NCBI GenBank assembly: GCA_019321725.1
Contig: CM033121.1
Span: 3,224,001 to 3,288,000 of the forward strand
Length of the DNA: 64,000 nucleotides
Reading direction: 5' to 3'
Origin: Paulownia fortunei
Lineage: Eukaryota; Streptophyta; Magnoliopsida; Lamiales; Paulowniaceae
The notes beneath the pieces are model-generated. The model did no database searches. It saw nothing but the letters and a program-made list of their open reading frames with translations, and was not told where the DNA came from. Shown in pieces: positions 10,828 to 38,000 of this stretch (position 1 is the stretch's first letter; each line of letters opens with the position of its first letter). Position numbers and translations under genes: made by a program.

Positions 10828-11502
10828 ATGGAGAAATCATCGGAAGGAATCGGCATAAAAATCTACACCTCCTCCCCCCAACTCGACCCACCACCGCTTT
10901 ACCCCTCCTTGCCACCGGCCTCTACTGCCCCAGGCATTCCTCCACCCACCACCACGGGACGGAAAAGACGAGCGATGGCGAGCGGCGTGCAAAAAACCCT
11001 CTCGAAAACCTCGTTGCTCGCCAACTTCCTCCCCACCGGAACCCTCCTCACCTTCGAAATGGTCCTCCCATCAGTCTACGCCAACGGCGAATGCTCCGAT
11101 GTGACAACCCACATGATCTACTCTTTGTTGGGCCTTTGCACTCTTTCTTGCTTTTTCTTTCACTTCACGGATTCTTTCCGGGGCCCCGATGGGAAAGTGT
11201 ACTACGGGTTCGTGACTCCGAAGGGCCTGGCGGTTTTCAAGGCGGGGCTTGGGGTGGAGGTGCCGAAAGAAGAGAAGTTTAAGGTTGGGTTCAGTGATTT
11301 CGTGCATGCCATGATGTCTGTTCTTGTGTTTGTGGCTATTGCCTTGTCGGATAATCGGGTTACGGGTTGTGTGTTCCCGGGTCATGCAGAGGAGTTGGAT
11401 GAAGTGATGCAGAGTTTTCCATTAATGGTGGGGATCATCTGCAGTGGGCTGTTTCTTGTGTTTCCCACTACTAGATATGGCATTGGCTGTGTGTCTGCCT
11501 GA
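10828..11502 (+). CDS. DMP8/DMP9-type DUF679 membrane protein
   Basis: An intronless gene of 224 residues. It starts MEKSSEGIGIKIYT, matching the distinctive N-terminus of DMP8/DMP9, followed by a proline-rich segment and the conserved GVQKTLSKTSLLANFLPTGT block. Four hydrophobic segments lie at about residues 65-90, 95-115, 157-180 and 195-218, with SCFFFHFTDSFRGPDGK between the first pairs and the C-terminal FPTTRYGIGC motif. In Arabidopsis the DMP8 and DMP9 proteins are sperm-cell membrane proteins that act in gamete fusion, and loss of orthologues in several eudicots causes maternal haploid formation. The ATG at 10828 follows an A-run and is the first ATG in this frame; an upstream extension would need a non-ATG start. 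The gene is clearly richer in GC than its surroundings, usual for intronless plant genes. Convergent with the galactosyltransferase gene. Assignment to DMP8/9 and not another DMP is based on the N-terminus. Confidence 0.94.
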   Translation: MEKSSEGIGIKIYTSSPQLDPPPLYPSLPPASTAPGIPPPTTTGRKRRAMASGVQKTLSKTSLLANFLPTGTLLTFEMVLPSVYANGECSDVTTHMIYSLLGLCTLSCFFFHFTDSFRGPDGKVYYGFVTPKGLAVFKAGLGVEVPKEEKFKVGFSDFVHAMMSVLVFVAIALSDNRVTGCVFPGHAEELDEVMQSFPLMVGIICSGLFLVFPTTRYGIGCVSA

Positions 11503-12271
11503 TTCATTGGAGGTTCATGAATTCATTTCCGTTGGATCAATAGTATCGTGTGAGAATTTCATCCATTGGATTCTTGTGTAAGCATTCTTATACTATGTTA
11601 TTGTTTTAAGTTTCTATTGTAAGTTAGAATCTGTCAGAGAAAAGTCAGCATGTAAGATATGACTGGTTCCTCTGCAAGTTTATTGACTTCAAACTTAGAT
11701 TCCATACCAAACCTGTGAACATATATTTGAGAATATGAATGAAGTACAAAGCAATTATAATATGTTGTCATTTCTAGTACAAATAACAAGATTAAGCAAG
11801 GAGAAAATTTCGTTCCACTTCCACAGCCCACATGAATTGTAAAAGCAATGATTTTTTCTTTTTCTGCACAAAAAATATCATAACCATTTGCTGTTGGTCG
11901 ACAATCGACAGGATCAATAAGAATTCTTTAGTGCTCCTCATAAGCCACAGTTCACATCTCTCTCCCTCTATACATATGATACAAATCCCTTGTTGCTGCC
12001 CAAAACTGGACGCTTAGTAAGTATTTGCTAAAATCTATACTCTACCCATATGCATATTAATATCTCCTACTTGTACAACTATGTCAACTCTTCTGCAAGC
12101 GTGGAACCAATATTTTCCTCTCACGAGTCAATCTCCTCCAATTTTCTCCTCTTTACTCTTCCGTTGCTCATTCATTCAAGAGTAGTTGCCGTTGTCCTTG
12201 GAGCCAATTGTTAAATTTTCCCTTTTTCAGTATATTACTGAACCATTTTGCATCTTCAACAGACCTATGAG
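11503..12271. other. Convergent 3' region between DMP and GALT1-type genes
   Basis: The two genes face each other here, so the 769 bases should hold both 3' UTRs. No additional coding frame with a domain is visible. Confidence 0.45.
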
Positions 12272-15200
12272 TTAATTGCCACAGCAATAAGCTCGATTTT
12301 TCTCTTGAATCTTTTGCCACAAACAAAGCAGCTCTCTGGGGCCTTGGTAATGGGCGACAACATAACCATCCTTACAACCATCATTAAAAATCCTCTCATC
12401 CTTTTCGTATCTCACTTCCAATCCCTTCTTCTTCATATCCGCAATCCAGATTCCCATGGCAACATCTTCTAGCTTGAATATCTGCAATAATTATTTCAAA
12501 TGCTTGAGATATCCAAGTATATCCTCTTTACTGGTAGTAATCGGAAGCACCGTGTACTTGTACCATCATAATAGCCAACACCCAATCTACAACAAGTACG
12601 AACTCAATGTAATAGAGAATATTAGCAAAATCGTTTCTTACCTTTAGGCGTCCCTTTCTATGTTTCTTGGCAACTGTCCTTGCTATATCATTTGACACGA
12701 CATAACCAGGACCATGTGCCCAAGGTGGATATTTGTCCTCTGGCCATTCCTTGAAACAAATTTCGATATAACTGAGTTAGATCAATTACACAGGTAAAAT
12801 TATAAATCACATAATACTAGCAATTTAGCAAGATGAACAGGCTTACAAAACCAGCACTAAGTACTTAATCTTCATAAACAGAGCTATTTCTATCGCTTTT
12901 CCGACCCCTTACCCCCCATATTCTTCAAGTAAAATCCCAACCTGGCCTATATTGGGTACAGATGGTGACAATTTTAGAAAAATTATGAAATTCACACAAT
13001 AATTAAGTACTTAACCTTCATAAAACTGAGACATTCCCATCCTTCTCTGTCCTCCTACCCCAAATTCTTCAAGAAGTCCTACCAGGCCTATTATCGAGTA
13101 CATAGGATGACAATTATAAATAACGTGATATTCATTTTGTGTACAATACCTCCTCATCCTTTATTCGCTACTTTGTCGTATCATAATATGAGGCTTTACT
13201 AGTGCATTTGGTAGTTTTATGGGCAAGGGATATCAAATACCCAGTGAAATGTTCTAATCTCGAGTTCTTCTTTCTTTTATCACTTAGGAGCCGTGTGAGA
13301 TAATGCGACCAAATAGTAATTTTTCTTCTGTGGCAATCTGATCTTCAATCCCTTTTCCTGCTTGGAATATATAATTTTGTGTACAAATGAACAAGAAGTT
13401 GAACCATTTTCAGAGTCTATTCATGAAATAGTAAAATCAGCTGAAGAGATACCTCAGGACTAATATACCACTTGCTGTCTGGATTCCGATGAGGCTGTGA
13501 ATCTGAATTGATGAGGCCGTAGAGCAAACCATGAGTCGCATTGGTCTTTCCTAAAGAATTCAAGATTTCATCTACACGAACAAATGTGTCGTCATCCGTC
13601 TTCATAATAAACTTAGCGGAAACAACCTCAGTCTGTTGAAGAGATTAGGGAAATGAGGTACTGAGGGAATCCATGCGCTAGGAAGGTAAGACAAATTTAC
13701 CCCAAAGATGCAGATGGCTATGGTCTTCCATGTGATGAGACTGTAGTAGTCAACAAAAGGCATCAGCTGGATGTCTTCATAAGTCCGTGCCTCATTCCAG
13801 AGCTCCTCATTCACCATCTGGTTTTTATGCTACAAGATACAGGTCGTATTTCAAATATCAAAATGAATCAGCGAGTTAATTATAATGTTCAACTGTCTAA
13901 ATATGATATTTTTTAGTCGGAAACATTCTCCAACAGAAAAGCAAATAAAGAATTCTTCATGGTGTCATTTTGGTTTTTGCAAGTAAGATCTTAGGACACT
14001 GCTACCCGTTATTACATCATAATACAAGAAAACATGTTAAAGTGTTAATTCGTGGCTCTTTAACAAGAAATTGTATCTTGCCATCAATACTTACCAGACC
14101 AACAAAGAAACGAACTGCAACCTGTCCGGAGCGTACTTCAGGATACTGCATCCAGGATCTTCGAACTGCCATCCTACGCTTGAAATTGTTGGCGGTAGAG
14201 AAAATACCAATAAAGAGATTCAGCTGTCTTCGAGGAGGTATTGGAACAGCTTTAAGAGCTTCCAAGTCAATTATATGTTCTAAGTCCTCTGATGTTGGTA
14301 AACCACTGGCAACAACAGAAATTAAATTTATATCTCCTGAAATCCTTACTTCACTTACAAGCCATGGCTCCAAAGTCTGCACACACAGTCAACATATGGA
14401 AATCAACGTCAATTGACTAGTACAAGTCAAATCTACACAAAATTTCAGTAAATTTTGTAGAAGGGGGTTGAGAAGGGATCAGAGAAAGATTACTTCACGG
14501 AAAGCAAATGAAGTTATGTGCTTTCCATCCACAGTCATTTGGATTCCTTCTGAACCAACTCTGAGTGTAGCAACAAATAAATCATTTTGCTTAAAAGGAA
14601 AGTACTTTCTTGGTTTCCCATCATGCATCATAGATATCTTTGTTGATCCACTGGCATGTGGGTTAGCTTTGACAGTCTGGTTATTCTCTTTACCCAAAAG
14701 CTCATTGCACTGATCCAGCTCATCCACTGATATCAGCAAGTAGCATCGCCCAACACATGCAATAACAGACAACAATTGATGCAGAAAGAAAAGTAAACAT
14801 CAATGAAGCAAGAATACAAAATAAAAAACAATCAACTCAAGAAAGAAGACTAAATCAGCAATATAACCTACCCTTAGAGATTGCTGTAAGTAAAACAATT
14901 CAGCTTGTTTAGGAAAAACAAATGGAACAGCATTCCAGGTGATATAGTAACACCTTTTTTTTTTTTTTGTTTTTGTTTTTTTTTGTTTTTGAGAAAAAAT
15001 TACTAACCCATCAGATAACTACATATTGGATGAAACATCCCCTTGGTGAACCTAAGAAGAAAGCTCAGATGTTTGTCCGTCTACTTGACATAAACCTGAT
15101 CAATATCATCATGTATGGACATAGCTAAATACAATTTCCAGGTAAAATGATGTTCTGCAAAGAAATGTTACGGGGCTAGAGCAAAGTGAAAGTGAATCCA

Positions 15201-16210
15201 ATTCAGAGGCAAACCAAGTTTTTCATCAACTAAAAAAGTCCATATAAAGTCATAAGGACACATCACATTGGGGGTTGTTACAAAAAGGACAGAAGACACA
15301 TCTACATTATAGCAGCACATGCGACACAAAGTTCAGATAAATATAACACGACAACCCAACATACCTAGGATCATGTTTCACGTATAACATACAGAGCACG
15401 TTATTCAATCTGCAAATTCTAATGGGTGGGCAAAAGAGATAGGCCTGTACCTTTTTTATTTTTTTCCTTGTCAGGAGATGGACAGCGCTCCTCTTCACCC
15501 CAGTCATGTGCAATGGTCCAAGTATTTTGAACAATTACAGGATCCTCAGTTATTTTATCGCCATGGAGTCTAACATTATAGTGCAAAATAATAGGAGGAT
15601 CTGGCTCCCCTGGGAGTGGTTCACCAGTCAGGTCAACTCGGAAATTACCAAGAAGGCCATTAGGAATGCCGATAAATGTGATTGAAGAACCTTGAGTCAA
15701 GCCACAAGGAACCCGCAACTTAAAGCCATTATCTTCAAGTTCTGAGGCATTCATTTTACTAAGGAAATGAGGACACTGCTTCTCTTTCCCTCTCTTTGGT
15801 AAACTTCCATTACTTTGAAGTTTTTCTTCTTCAACAGAGGTAATCAGGTTTTTCCATGCAGCACCAGCTTCCTTAATAGCTTCAACAGCATTAGGTAAGC
15901 CCTGAGCATGTGTAACCAAGTGTTTCAAACGGTTCCACGTGTGCAAAGAACTTTGTTCCTCTTTTGACAAGTTCCTTTGAGCAAAGAAATCAGCTCCGAT
16001 AGCTTCAGCAGAAATCACTTGAGAAGTATTTTCTGGATTGGGAAGTGCAGGTGGAGCACCAGCATTTATCCACTCAAGAGGATTTGTCCCATTGAAGTTC
16101 AGAGAACTTGTGAAATAGTTTTCATTGATGGGATTTTTAATTACATAATATCCAAGAACAAATAACATCAAGAAAGATGTGGTTAAAACACCACCATACC
16201 ATTTCTTCAT
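12272..16210 (-). CDS. Galectin-domain beta-1,3-galactosyltransferase (GT31), GALT1-type
   Basis: Seven coding exons on the minus strand: 16210-15451, 14726-14494, 14376-14095, 13829-13701, 13632-13453, 12749-12642 and 12481-12272, giving 633 residues with consistent phases. A type II membrane anchor lies at about residues 7-27 after MKKWYGG. A galectin-like domain follows ([16 protein letters not shown], then VTVDGKH-type sequence ending HITSFAFRE), then the GT31 catalytic domain with [20 protein letters not shown], the metal-binding DDD at residues 481-483 (MKTDDDTF) and [12 protein letters not shown]. The whole matches GALT1, the Golgi enzyme that adds beta-1,3-galactose for Lewis a epitopes on N-glycans; hydroxyproline O-galactosyltransferases such as GALT3 are close relatives, so substrate is inferred. 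The ATG at 16210 is the first in frame; an upstream GTG is ignored. A leader intron appears at 16940-16268. Confidence 0.92.
12858..13117. repeat. Diverged tandem repeat in GALT1-type intron 5
   Basis: Two related blocks start at 12858 and 13003 with TAAGTACTTAA(T/C)CTTCATAAA and share later segments around TTCTTCAAG, AGGCCTAT-like sequence and ATGGTGACAATT/ATGACAATT. The period is about 145 bases. They lie inside the intron between exons 5 and 6. Confidence 0.8.
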
Positions 16211-16267
16211 TTTCCGCACATTAATGGCGCGTGTCCACTCATACAGACCAAGATATCATGATAGGAT

Positions 16268-16940
16268 CTGCAATAGCAAACAACAAACGAAGTGAATATG
16301 AACATGAAGAGAGAGGTTATAATGTGAAGTTCTTAAGTGTATGAGCTCAGCAATTTGAGTACAAGAATATCAGAACCAAGAGGAACGAGATTAACAAGTC
16401 AAACCCCCAAGTCAAACCCAACTGCAGATCTCAGTCTCAAACTTGATGAATCATATCCGCAAAGTCCACCGAAAAATCACTAAAAATGACTACGAACAAC
16501 CAAAACTCACTGAAACAACTCAAATAATCAAATAATTCCGAGCACATAATTTCCTCCTTACAAAAAAAACTCATAAAATGGTTTCAAACCAACAAAACTC
16601 ACTCAATCAAACTCAAACTCTGCACATAATTCAAAATTTCCAACTCACTAACGTTAAAATCAACTCGAAACTCCCACCTCAGACCACATAATTCCCTCCT
16701 CACACCAGCAGCACTTAACTACCCCAACATCTACTCCAAAAAATACACGTATACGTCTACAGATTCGTATATGTGTAGATACTGTACATCCTTGAACAGA
16801 AAAAAACAACCAAACAGATCGGAATGCATTACGCTGTATATCATTCAGCCAAAAACAAAACCAACAATTCTTGATTATAATCCGTAAAAAAGTCAAAAAC
16901 GGCTGCATTAATGCAAACATAAACGTAACACGAGGCGTAC
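16268..16940 (-). other. Probable leader intron of the GALT1-type gene
   Basis: On the minus strand a good donor (CACAAG|GTACGCC) lies at 16940 and a pyrimidine-rich acceptor (TTGCTATTGCAG) at 16268, upstream of the ATG at 16210. No coding frame in this interval continues the protein. The simplest reading is an intron in the 5' UTR, with the first noncoding exon beginning near 17,000. Expressed sequence would settle it. Confidence 0.6.
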
Positions 16941-17049
16941 CTTGTGGTACCACAATCTGAAGCGTTGATTTAGAGCGAGAGGGAGAAGAAAAACAGAGGA
17001 GAAATCGATGATGATTCTTGAATCGTGTCGTTTAGACTTAAACTCAACT

Positions 17050-20000
17050 TCAAGTCTACGCCAAAACGCTGTTTGGTGGTTTCTTAGATTAGTTATATTT
17101 GGGTTGGTTAATTTCAAGTGTTTTAAGGTTTTAATTTTGTGCTTTATTAAAGAGCATTTATGTATGTTTACTAGAACAGTTGTTGGCTGACTGGCTGCTA
17201 CTAGAAACCTGTGTTTTTAAAAGGAAATAACAGTGTGAATTAAAGAAATTGGACACAAAATAAAAGCAGTAGTAGAAAAAGGAAAGCGTGTGACTTTTTT
17301 GTCATGTGTCGTGGTTGTTTTTGTGGTTGGAAAATTCAGCAGTTATCGACTTTTCTCCAACGATAAGAATTAAAAATAAAAATATTTAAGGCTTCATAAT
17401 AGATTTGAAGATAAAAATTTAAAATTTATAATAATAAATTATTCAATTTATTTGTATAATTTAATTATATAATAAATTTTAAATTTTCGAACTCTTATTT
17501 TAAATTATTATAATAAATTTTAAATCCATCTTGTATGTTATCATTTGAAATTTTTTCTTTAAATTCTTCCTCAAATCCAAATCTTTTACTCCAAATGCAA
17601 ACATATTGATGATTTGGATGAAAAATTTCAAATAACCCCACATAAGATAAATTTAAAATCCACCATAATAATTTAAAAAATAATTCAAAATAAGAGTTTT
17701 AGAATTTAAAATATATTATATAATGTGATTATTCAAAATAAATCAATGAATTTATTATTATAAATTTAAAATTATTAATTTTAAATTAATCAATCCAAAT
17801 AAAAATCTTAATAGAGTGATGTGGTCGAAAATTAATAATATAAAATAATATTATTTTCTAACCTCACAATAATTGAATATTACTTAGCAAGGTTGATGGG
17901 TTTGAGTGGCTAAAAAATAATAATAATAACCCTCATACAAACTCATTTCAAAAGCTAGCTAAAGGAGAAATGGTCTACATTTCTAATCCACATATACGTA
18001 CCGTGGGCAACGTGGACAAATTCAACATGATATTCAATCTATACATATATACTCTAATAGTCTAACAATTTGACGAAGTGGAACAAATTCTCAATCCATA
18101 TATGATTTGTGGGATAATTCTCAATCTACATATATACGATTGTAATAATCTAACAATTTAGTGATTTAAGAAAAATTCAATTTCTAATATCTCTTATGTT
18201 CAGCGTGTCATACAAATGGGTGGGTTACAAATCTACCATCACTTACAAGCATGTTGCTGTTATATCTGCCTAGCAATTTAGCAATGTGAAATAAACTCAA
18301 TTTATAAAACAATTATGGATAGAGTAGAAAATATTATTCAGATATTGAACTTATTGAGTTTAGGTTCCCACAAGATGATCTCACAGCAATGGAAGTGGCC
18401 TTAAGAAAGAGTTGGCCAAGAATCATGATAGAAGGAAATAGTGCAAATTTTTACAGAAAGCTTCAAACCTCGGATGAAGACTTTTCAACATAAAATTTCC
18501 ACTGTTTTATCTTTAATGATTATTATGTATAATCTAACTGTTAGCATAAATAAAAATTAAAAAAAAAAAATCAACTGTTGAGGAAGAAAGTTTTGAAATC
18601 AAGAAACAGTAGGGCATCCAAACAATGCCTTAAAGAACTGGAAGTCAGAGAGGTACAGAGGTGGTTGCGCTGTCACGATTGTTAGGTACCATGTTCTGTC
18701 GTTTTAACGTTTACACATTTCTTGTTTTTAAATGTTCTGTTTTTCGATTATTTTTGTGGTTGGGTTTAACTGGGATATTCCTAGCAAGGGCAGGCCACAG
18801 CCGGTGATGAACAACGTTTGAGGTTCAACTTTTTGTTTGTCAATTACGACTTTTCTATTTGATTTGATTTACACAAAAAAAATAATGTTTTAATTTAAAC
18901 TTGCATCATTATTTTTAAAGTTATGAGCTACGTGCACTTTTTAGATTTGTCCAAGATTTTTTAAATTCATTTATTTCTACCCATTGACTTGCTTTGGTTT
19001 CGGTGCATTTCATTTAACACATTTGTACGATTATCCAGAGTATAGGTGTTCGATCCTGGTAGACTAATGGAATTGTTTGAAGCTGATTGAATTCTTTATT
19101 TTAATTTTATATTTTATTTTATAAATATATACTAACTTTATAAAATATTTATTTAATTATAGATCACTTACACTTAAAGAGTCTTTATAATATAAAATAT
19201 AAAAAATATAAGAAGAGAGGATTTAAAATATAAAGAATTGCAAAAAAATATGATAAGTTTAGAAAGAAAAAAATGCCAATGATAATATAAAAGATATTTA
19301 AGTACAAAGGAAGATATTTAAGTTTTCTTTAAGAAAAAAAACTATTTTTATACAACAAATAAAATGTTTAGTTATTTAACTGTTAAAATGATTGGGTAAA
19401 GCTTGAATATATTACTTACCATATATTATAACATGCAAATGGAAATTGAAATATATTATAAAAGTACTAAATAAAGATTATTTAGTCATTTAGTAATACT
19501 TGGAGTGCCAACCACTTTAACTAACTTAATAAATAAAGCTTATTTACACATTTCAAATATAAAAAGAGTAATTAGGAAAAGGAATTTGAGAAAGTGACAT
19601 AAATTTATCTTCTCCATTAAAATATTAAATTATTTGAATATTCATTACAATTTAAAACTAATCAGTTCAAACCAATCTCTATCATAATTTGAAACTCGAT
19701 AAATTGTTCAAATTAATTTTATATTAATATATTCATTCGACTTATCTCAATCCGTTCATAATTCTAAAAAGCAAATGAATGGAATCTAAATTATATTCCA
19801 CAACCTAACCGATCAAAACATAGAAGAGAGTGTTGTCTCTTCCTCTTCTTCAGTTCTTTCTCTACCAAGACAATGATTATGTTGTCATTTCTATCATACC
19901 ATGATCTTTTCTAATGGGACAAGTCGATTTGAGTCGTATCTTGAGGAGAGGTTTGGTTGTCGAACTAGGTTTGAACACGAGTATGTCATGCTAATGATTC

Positions 20001-20500
20001 ACATTTAAGAATTAGGCACCAATGAGAGATTGAACTATGCACATGTTGAGTAATGTAATTATGAGAAAACCCTTGCTACCCATTTGGGGGCTACTATACC
20101 AAAAGCGAATGAAACTTTTTTACTAGTGAAATTTTTAAATATATTTTATAATTAAAAATATGTCTAAGTTTTTATTATATGTATTGAAATGAAATTTTAA
20201 AAGAATAGGTTCAAATTAATATCATACACATTATCAACTTAGTGATCATGAGAATTCATTCCTCGAATTGAAAACCTCTTCTTAATTAAAAAATCTTAAG
20301 ACCTCAACATTATCTCATTACTTGTTGCATGGAAATAATTCTTTTAAACTTAAATTCTCCGATCCAAACTCAACTTAAATTCTTTTGTTTTTTTTTTTCT
20401 TTTAAATGCGTGCATGAATCACATAACCATTGTTTTACACCCGAAATCTGGGAAAATAAGAATAGCAACCTGTAATTGTGGTCCGTAAATTGCGGTAAGG
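17050..20500. other. AT-rich intergenic region
   Basis: The interval lies between the GALT1-type promoter and the MIRO 3' UTR. It is AT-rich, especially 17,350-17,900 and 19,080-19,800. A less AT-biased stretch at about 18,360-18,800 has no recognisable frame. No repeat ends, RNA genes or domains were found. The last 700 bases before MIRO (20,500-21,225) probably form its 3' UTR. Confidence 0.4.
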
Positions 20501-21225
20501 AACGACGATTAGTTTAGCAAAAAGTAAAAGGAGAAAAGCAACTATAAAGACAATATAACACCACCACTGTACCTGAAATTGCTACTATTGTTAAAAAAAA
20601 ATTCTTACAAGTAAAGACATATAGAGAGCCCACTACAGAACTTTCATATCGAGTCTACCAAATCGAAAGTAGAACGAGGAAAGAACCATCAGGCATCAAT
20701 TGGGAAACTTATAAAAGCAGATAAAAAATAGAACACATAAGTGATGAAATTATGCGAGCATATTCACAAGCATCCGTGATGTCAGAGCTGATAACACTGT
20801 CGATATACCTATCTTAAGGGTCATAGGATTATTCGACACTAGCCATTGACATCAATGTAACATGAAAAAATGTGGCGGATGGGTCAATGCACCATCACTA
20901 AGCATATGCGTTTTCTGATACGAAAATGACAATTTTTGTTACATCATGCAACTGGAATCATCATATGCATCTATCATCCAGTAATCTTCCAACAAAAACA
21001 GCCCCATTTATAAGTTTGTCCAACAGGGGGAAGAGTGATCATGGGAAAACTTTCACAAGAGGTCCAAGAACATCACATGTTATATTCCCTACAAAGCCAA
21101 TATCACCATATGCAAACAGAACCACCACCTCTGTGCCAACCCCCAACTCACCACACAAATGAAAAGAAAATGAAATAAAAACCCATCAGGCTACAAAAAA
21201 TGAAGAGAATGGGAGATGCCCCTTC

Positions 21226-34563
<13,338 letters not shown>

Positions 34564-35090
34564 TCACGACCACTACTGCAGTCAATGAATCAAAGACAAA
34601 ACAGGGTTACATAGATTATAAACTGATGCATGCGTAAAAGCTGATTGTGATTGATTTGTTAGCTGAATAAACCCTTCACGGACCAAAGTCAATAAGATTA
34701 TACAATTTTCTATGAGTCAATAATCAACGGATATACGCGAAAATACATACATATATACATACACATTAATACCTTGTAGAAGGGGATACTGATTAGGGCA
34801 GAGAAATGAGAGAGGGTTTCTTTTGTTTACAGAAAAATGGTTTCTTGTCTGGAATTTGTGTTCCAAGGGTTTAAAGCTGAGTTGGAACAGTGAAACTCGA
34901 GCATATGGTTCATCATTGTGATTTGATCAGACGGTAGGGATGAGAGGACAAGTAGCGGCCGGTGACAGGAGATAATTTTGGTTAGTAGGCTGGTTTAGGC
35001 TAATTTGCAGGGCCCAAGCCCAAGTGAATTAATAGAAAGACAGCGATGGCCCAACTACAACACAATCTGGATATATTGTGAACCGGGATT
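34564..35090 (-). promoter_or_regulatory. MIRO leader and promoter region
   Basis: This stretch is directly upstream of the MIRO start on the minus strand. A possible acceptor (GACTGCAG) lies just before the ATG, so a leader intron is possible. No clear TATA box was found. Confidence 0.4.
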
Positions 35091-35099
35091 ACATATGTA

Positions 35100-38000
35100 A
35101 AATAATAACTATAAGAATAACAAATATAATATTTACGTATAATATTAATATATCTAAATAAGTGATCAATTTAATAATAAATTATAAATTAAGTACAACT
35201 AAATACACAAAATCATATTATGTAATTATAAATATATATTTACATTAGATGTAATAATATTTATTAATATATTTGTGTACATAAACAAATATACATGCGC
35301 ATAAATTTATATAAACACTTGCATATTTATATGAATATTTATATAGAATTTTATCAACATTTAATATTTATATAAAAAGTTATATATATACACATAAATA
35401 TTTACATATTTATATATGTTAAATATTAATATATCTTTAAAAATATATGTATTTATATATATTAATATTTTTATAAATATCTATATTTATATTATATTTA
35501 TGTTTCTATCAGTATAATTATTTTTAAAAAATTATATGTTCATATTTGTGTATTCATATATTTATATAAATATATAAACAATTATATTTTTATAGTGTAT
35601 ATATATTTTTTAATATAATTATATTTGAATAAATGTAATTATTTATAAATATTTTGTATGTTCATATTTGTTGGTTTATATATTTATTTTTCTAGATATT
35701 TACAAATATATATAAGTATTCATATATATTTATTTATATATAAAAATTTATATATCAATATATACATTATAACAATATATATAAATATATCTGTATTTTA
35801 TATATTTATATATTTATATATTTATATATTTATAATATACATTCTTAATTATATAATCAAATATAATTATTGATAAATACTTATATGTTCATATTTGTAA
35901 TTTACATATCTACAAATATATATTTATTTATAAGTTTATAAATAAATAAACTTTCATGCAAATATTTGTATATATATTACACATTTTTTCTTTATATATT
36001 TATATATTTACATATGTATATTGTAAATATTTGTATATATATAAGATGTAAGGGTATTTAGAATATGAACATGTTTTTCAAGCAAAAATGTCCAAACTAA
36101 GTTCTACATATTTACAAAAAAAATCAGAAGTAGAAAAAAACATCTCACCCCCTACTTTCAAATTCTGACGTAAAAGCAGAAGTTGAGATTTAAAAACACT
36201 AAAAATTATTTTATTTTTTTAGCCAGAATTTGTTTGCAAACATTCCCTAAAAAATGCATACGACTTGTTATACTTAGTTTCGATTGTTGTTGTTGATTAT
36301 TTATGATGAGAACGGAATCATAGGGAGATTCCTTGATTGTGATTTAGAAAATAAAATTTTGTCATTGGTCTACAATATTACAAAATTTGTGCAATGATTC
36401 TATGGATAAATTGTTTTCAATTTATTTGTAGGAATATTCAACTTTTTGCATAGTGTGTTAGTCAAGTTACCACATTGAGAAGTAGACCATCCCCGAGTGT
36501 ACGAGGAAAAAAAAAATTGTTCAAAAGAGTTATACGAATAAGGGTATATTTATAATATTGTTGTTTGATGTTACTATGTGTAAACAGTGAGCCACGGAGT
36601 ATTGACAAGGCACCCGTACCACATCAAATGCCTATAATTTCATCTTGTATATATTTATAGATTTCATGAAATTAAAAAATTTGCCCCCTCTTTGAATGAT
36701 TAAATTGCATTCGGTTGAGGTAAAATATCTATTTTATTATTGTCATTTCTTTAAAAAATTTAGCCAAATTTTCTCAATTTCATATATGTTTTAGTCATCT
36801 CTATTCTTTCCTCTTCAAACAAAAAGAGTTCCTGTAGAATTTATTATTAATACCAAGTCCAATAAAGTATTTGTACTAATTTTAAAAATTTATATGATTT
36901 TGTTTTTACAAATAAACTGTATTTTAGTCAACAAATATTCATTATTGTTATTTTTTTTAATTTTTATTTTCTAGTGGTTAATTTATCTAATTCCACTTTC
37001 TTTGTTGTTTTGTAGAAAATTGTGGGTGTAGGTATTTGACACTATATTAAATTAATAGTTTTGAAATAATTATCAAATTCTTGTACTAGTTTTTGACAGC
37101 AAACTTGATTGGAAAATTCTATTTTAACATGGTAATTATTTTTTTTTTTAATGTTAAGAAGTATTTTTCTTCCGAACAATGAGTCTCTTTCATAATAGAA
37201 GTAGTTAAACTTCATTAGTATTTTAAAAAAAAAAAAAAAAAATCATTCACACTTATTCAATTTGGCTTTCTTGATTGTGTTCTCCTTTGTCCTATACTTT
37301 GTTTCTAATTATTTTTCATTTTGTTTGGCCTAACGAGAATTAATTAGATTCTCATCTCTTTCGGTCATGTAGAACATAATTTCACAACACACTTACAATT
37401 TTCTTCTTCTTCTTCTTTTTTTTTTTTTTTTTTAATTTTTTGTTTAAAGTAGGTTTCAACTTTTCCTCATATAATCTTCTACATATATATAACTACTTAT
37501 ATAAATCATATTTTTATTTGAAGAAAAATTTCTTTTTTTATAATATTTGTGAAGTTTTTAGCACTTAATTTTGTTCCACAAGATTGCGATAAAATGATGA
37601 GAGTTTTTCTAATTTTCATGTCATATTTGTCTAACTTTATAAGTTAACTTTTGTTTTGTTTTGTTCTGAATTAGAATTCTTCTCATTTTCGTTTAAAAGT
37701 TATTTTTTATTCGAATACACATGTAATTATGATATATATGACGAATTTATGTAAATATCACGTATTATATTTACATATGTATTTGTGCTTTAATAATTAG
37801 TTAAGTTGCGAGAGAAGATTGAAACAAGAAAAAAAATTCATTTGTGAAAAAATAAATAATAGATATTTATATTTTTAATAAACCAATGTCGCCCCTTAAA
37901 GTGAAATGTGTGGCTCCGTCCTTGTGTGTAAACTACCATATAGTCTTAATTGTAATTGGCGCATATGTACTCTCCAAAAAAAAAAGAAAAAGAAAAATCT

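Noticed and set aside
14071..14416. Plus-strand frames overlapping the GALT1-type exons
   Set aside because: Antisense shadows of well-supported exons.
35658..35873. 71-codon frame in the TATA-like tract
   Set aside because: Isoleucine/tyrosine low complexity from alternating A/T; no gene.
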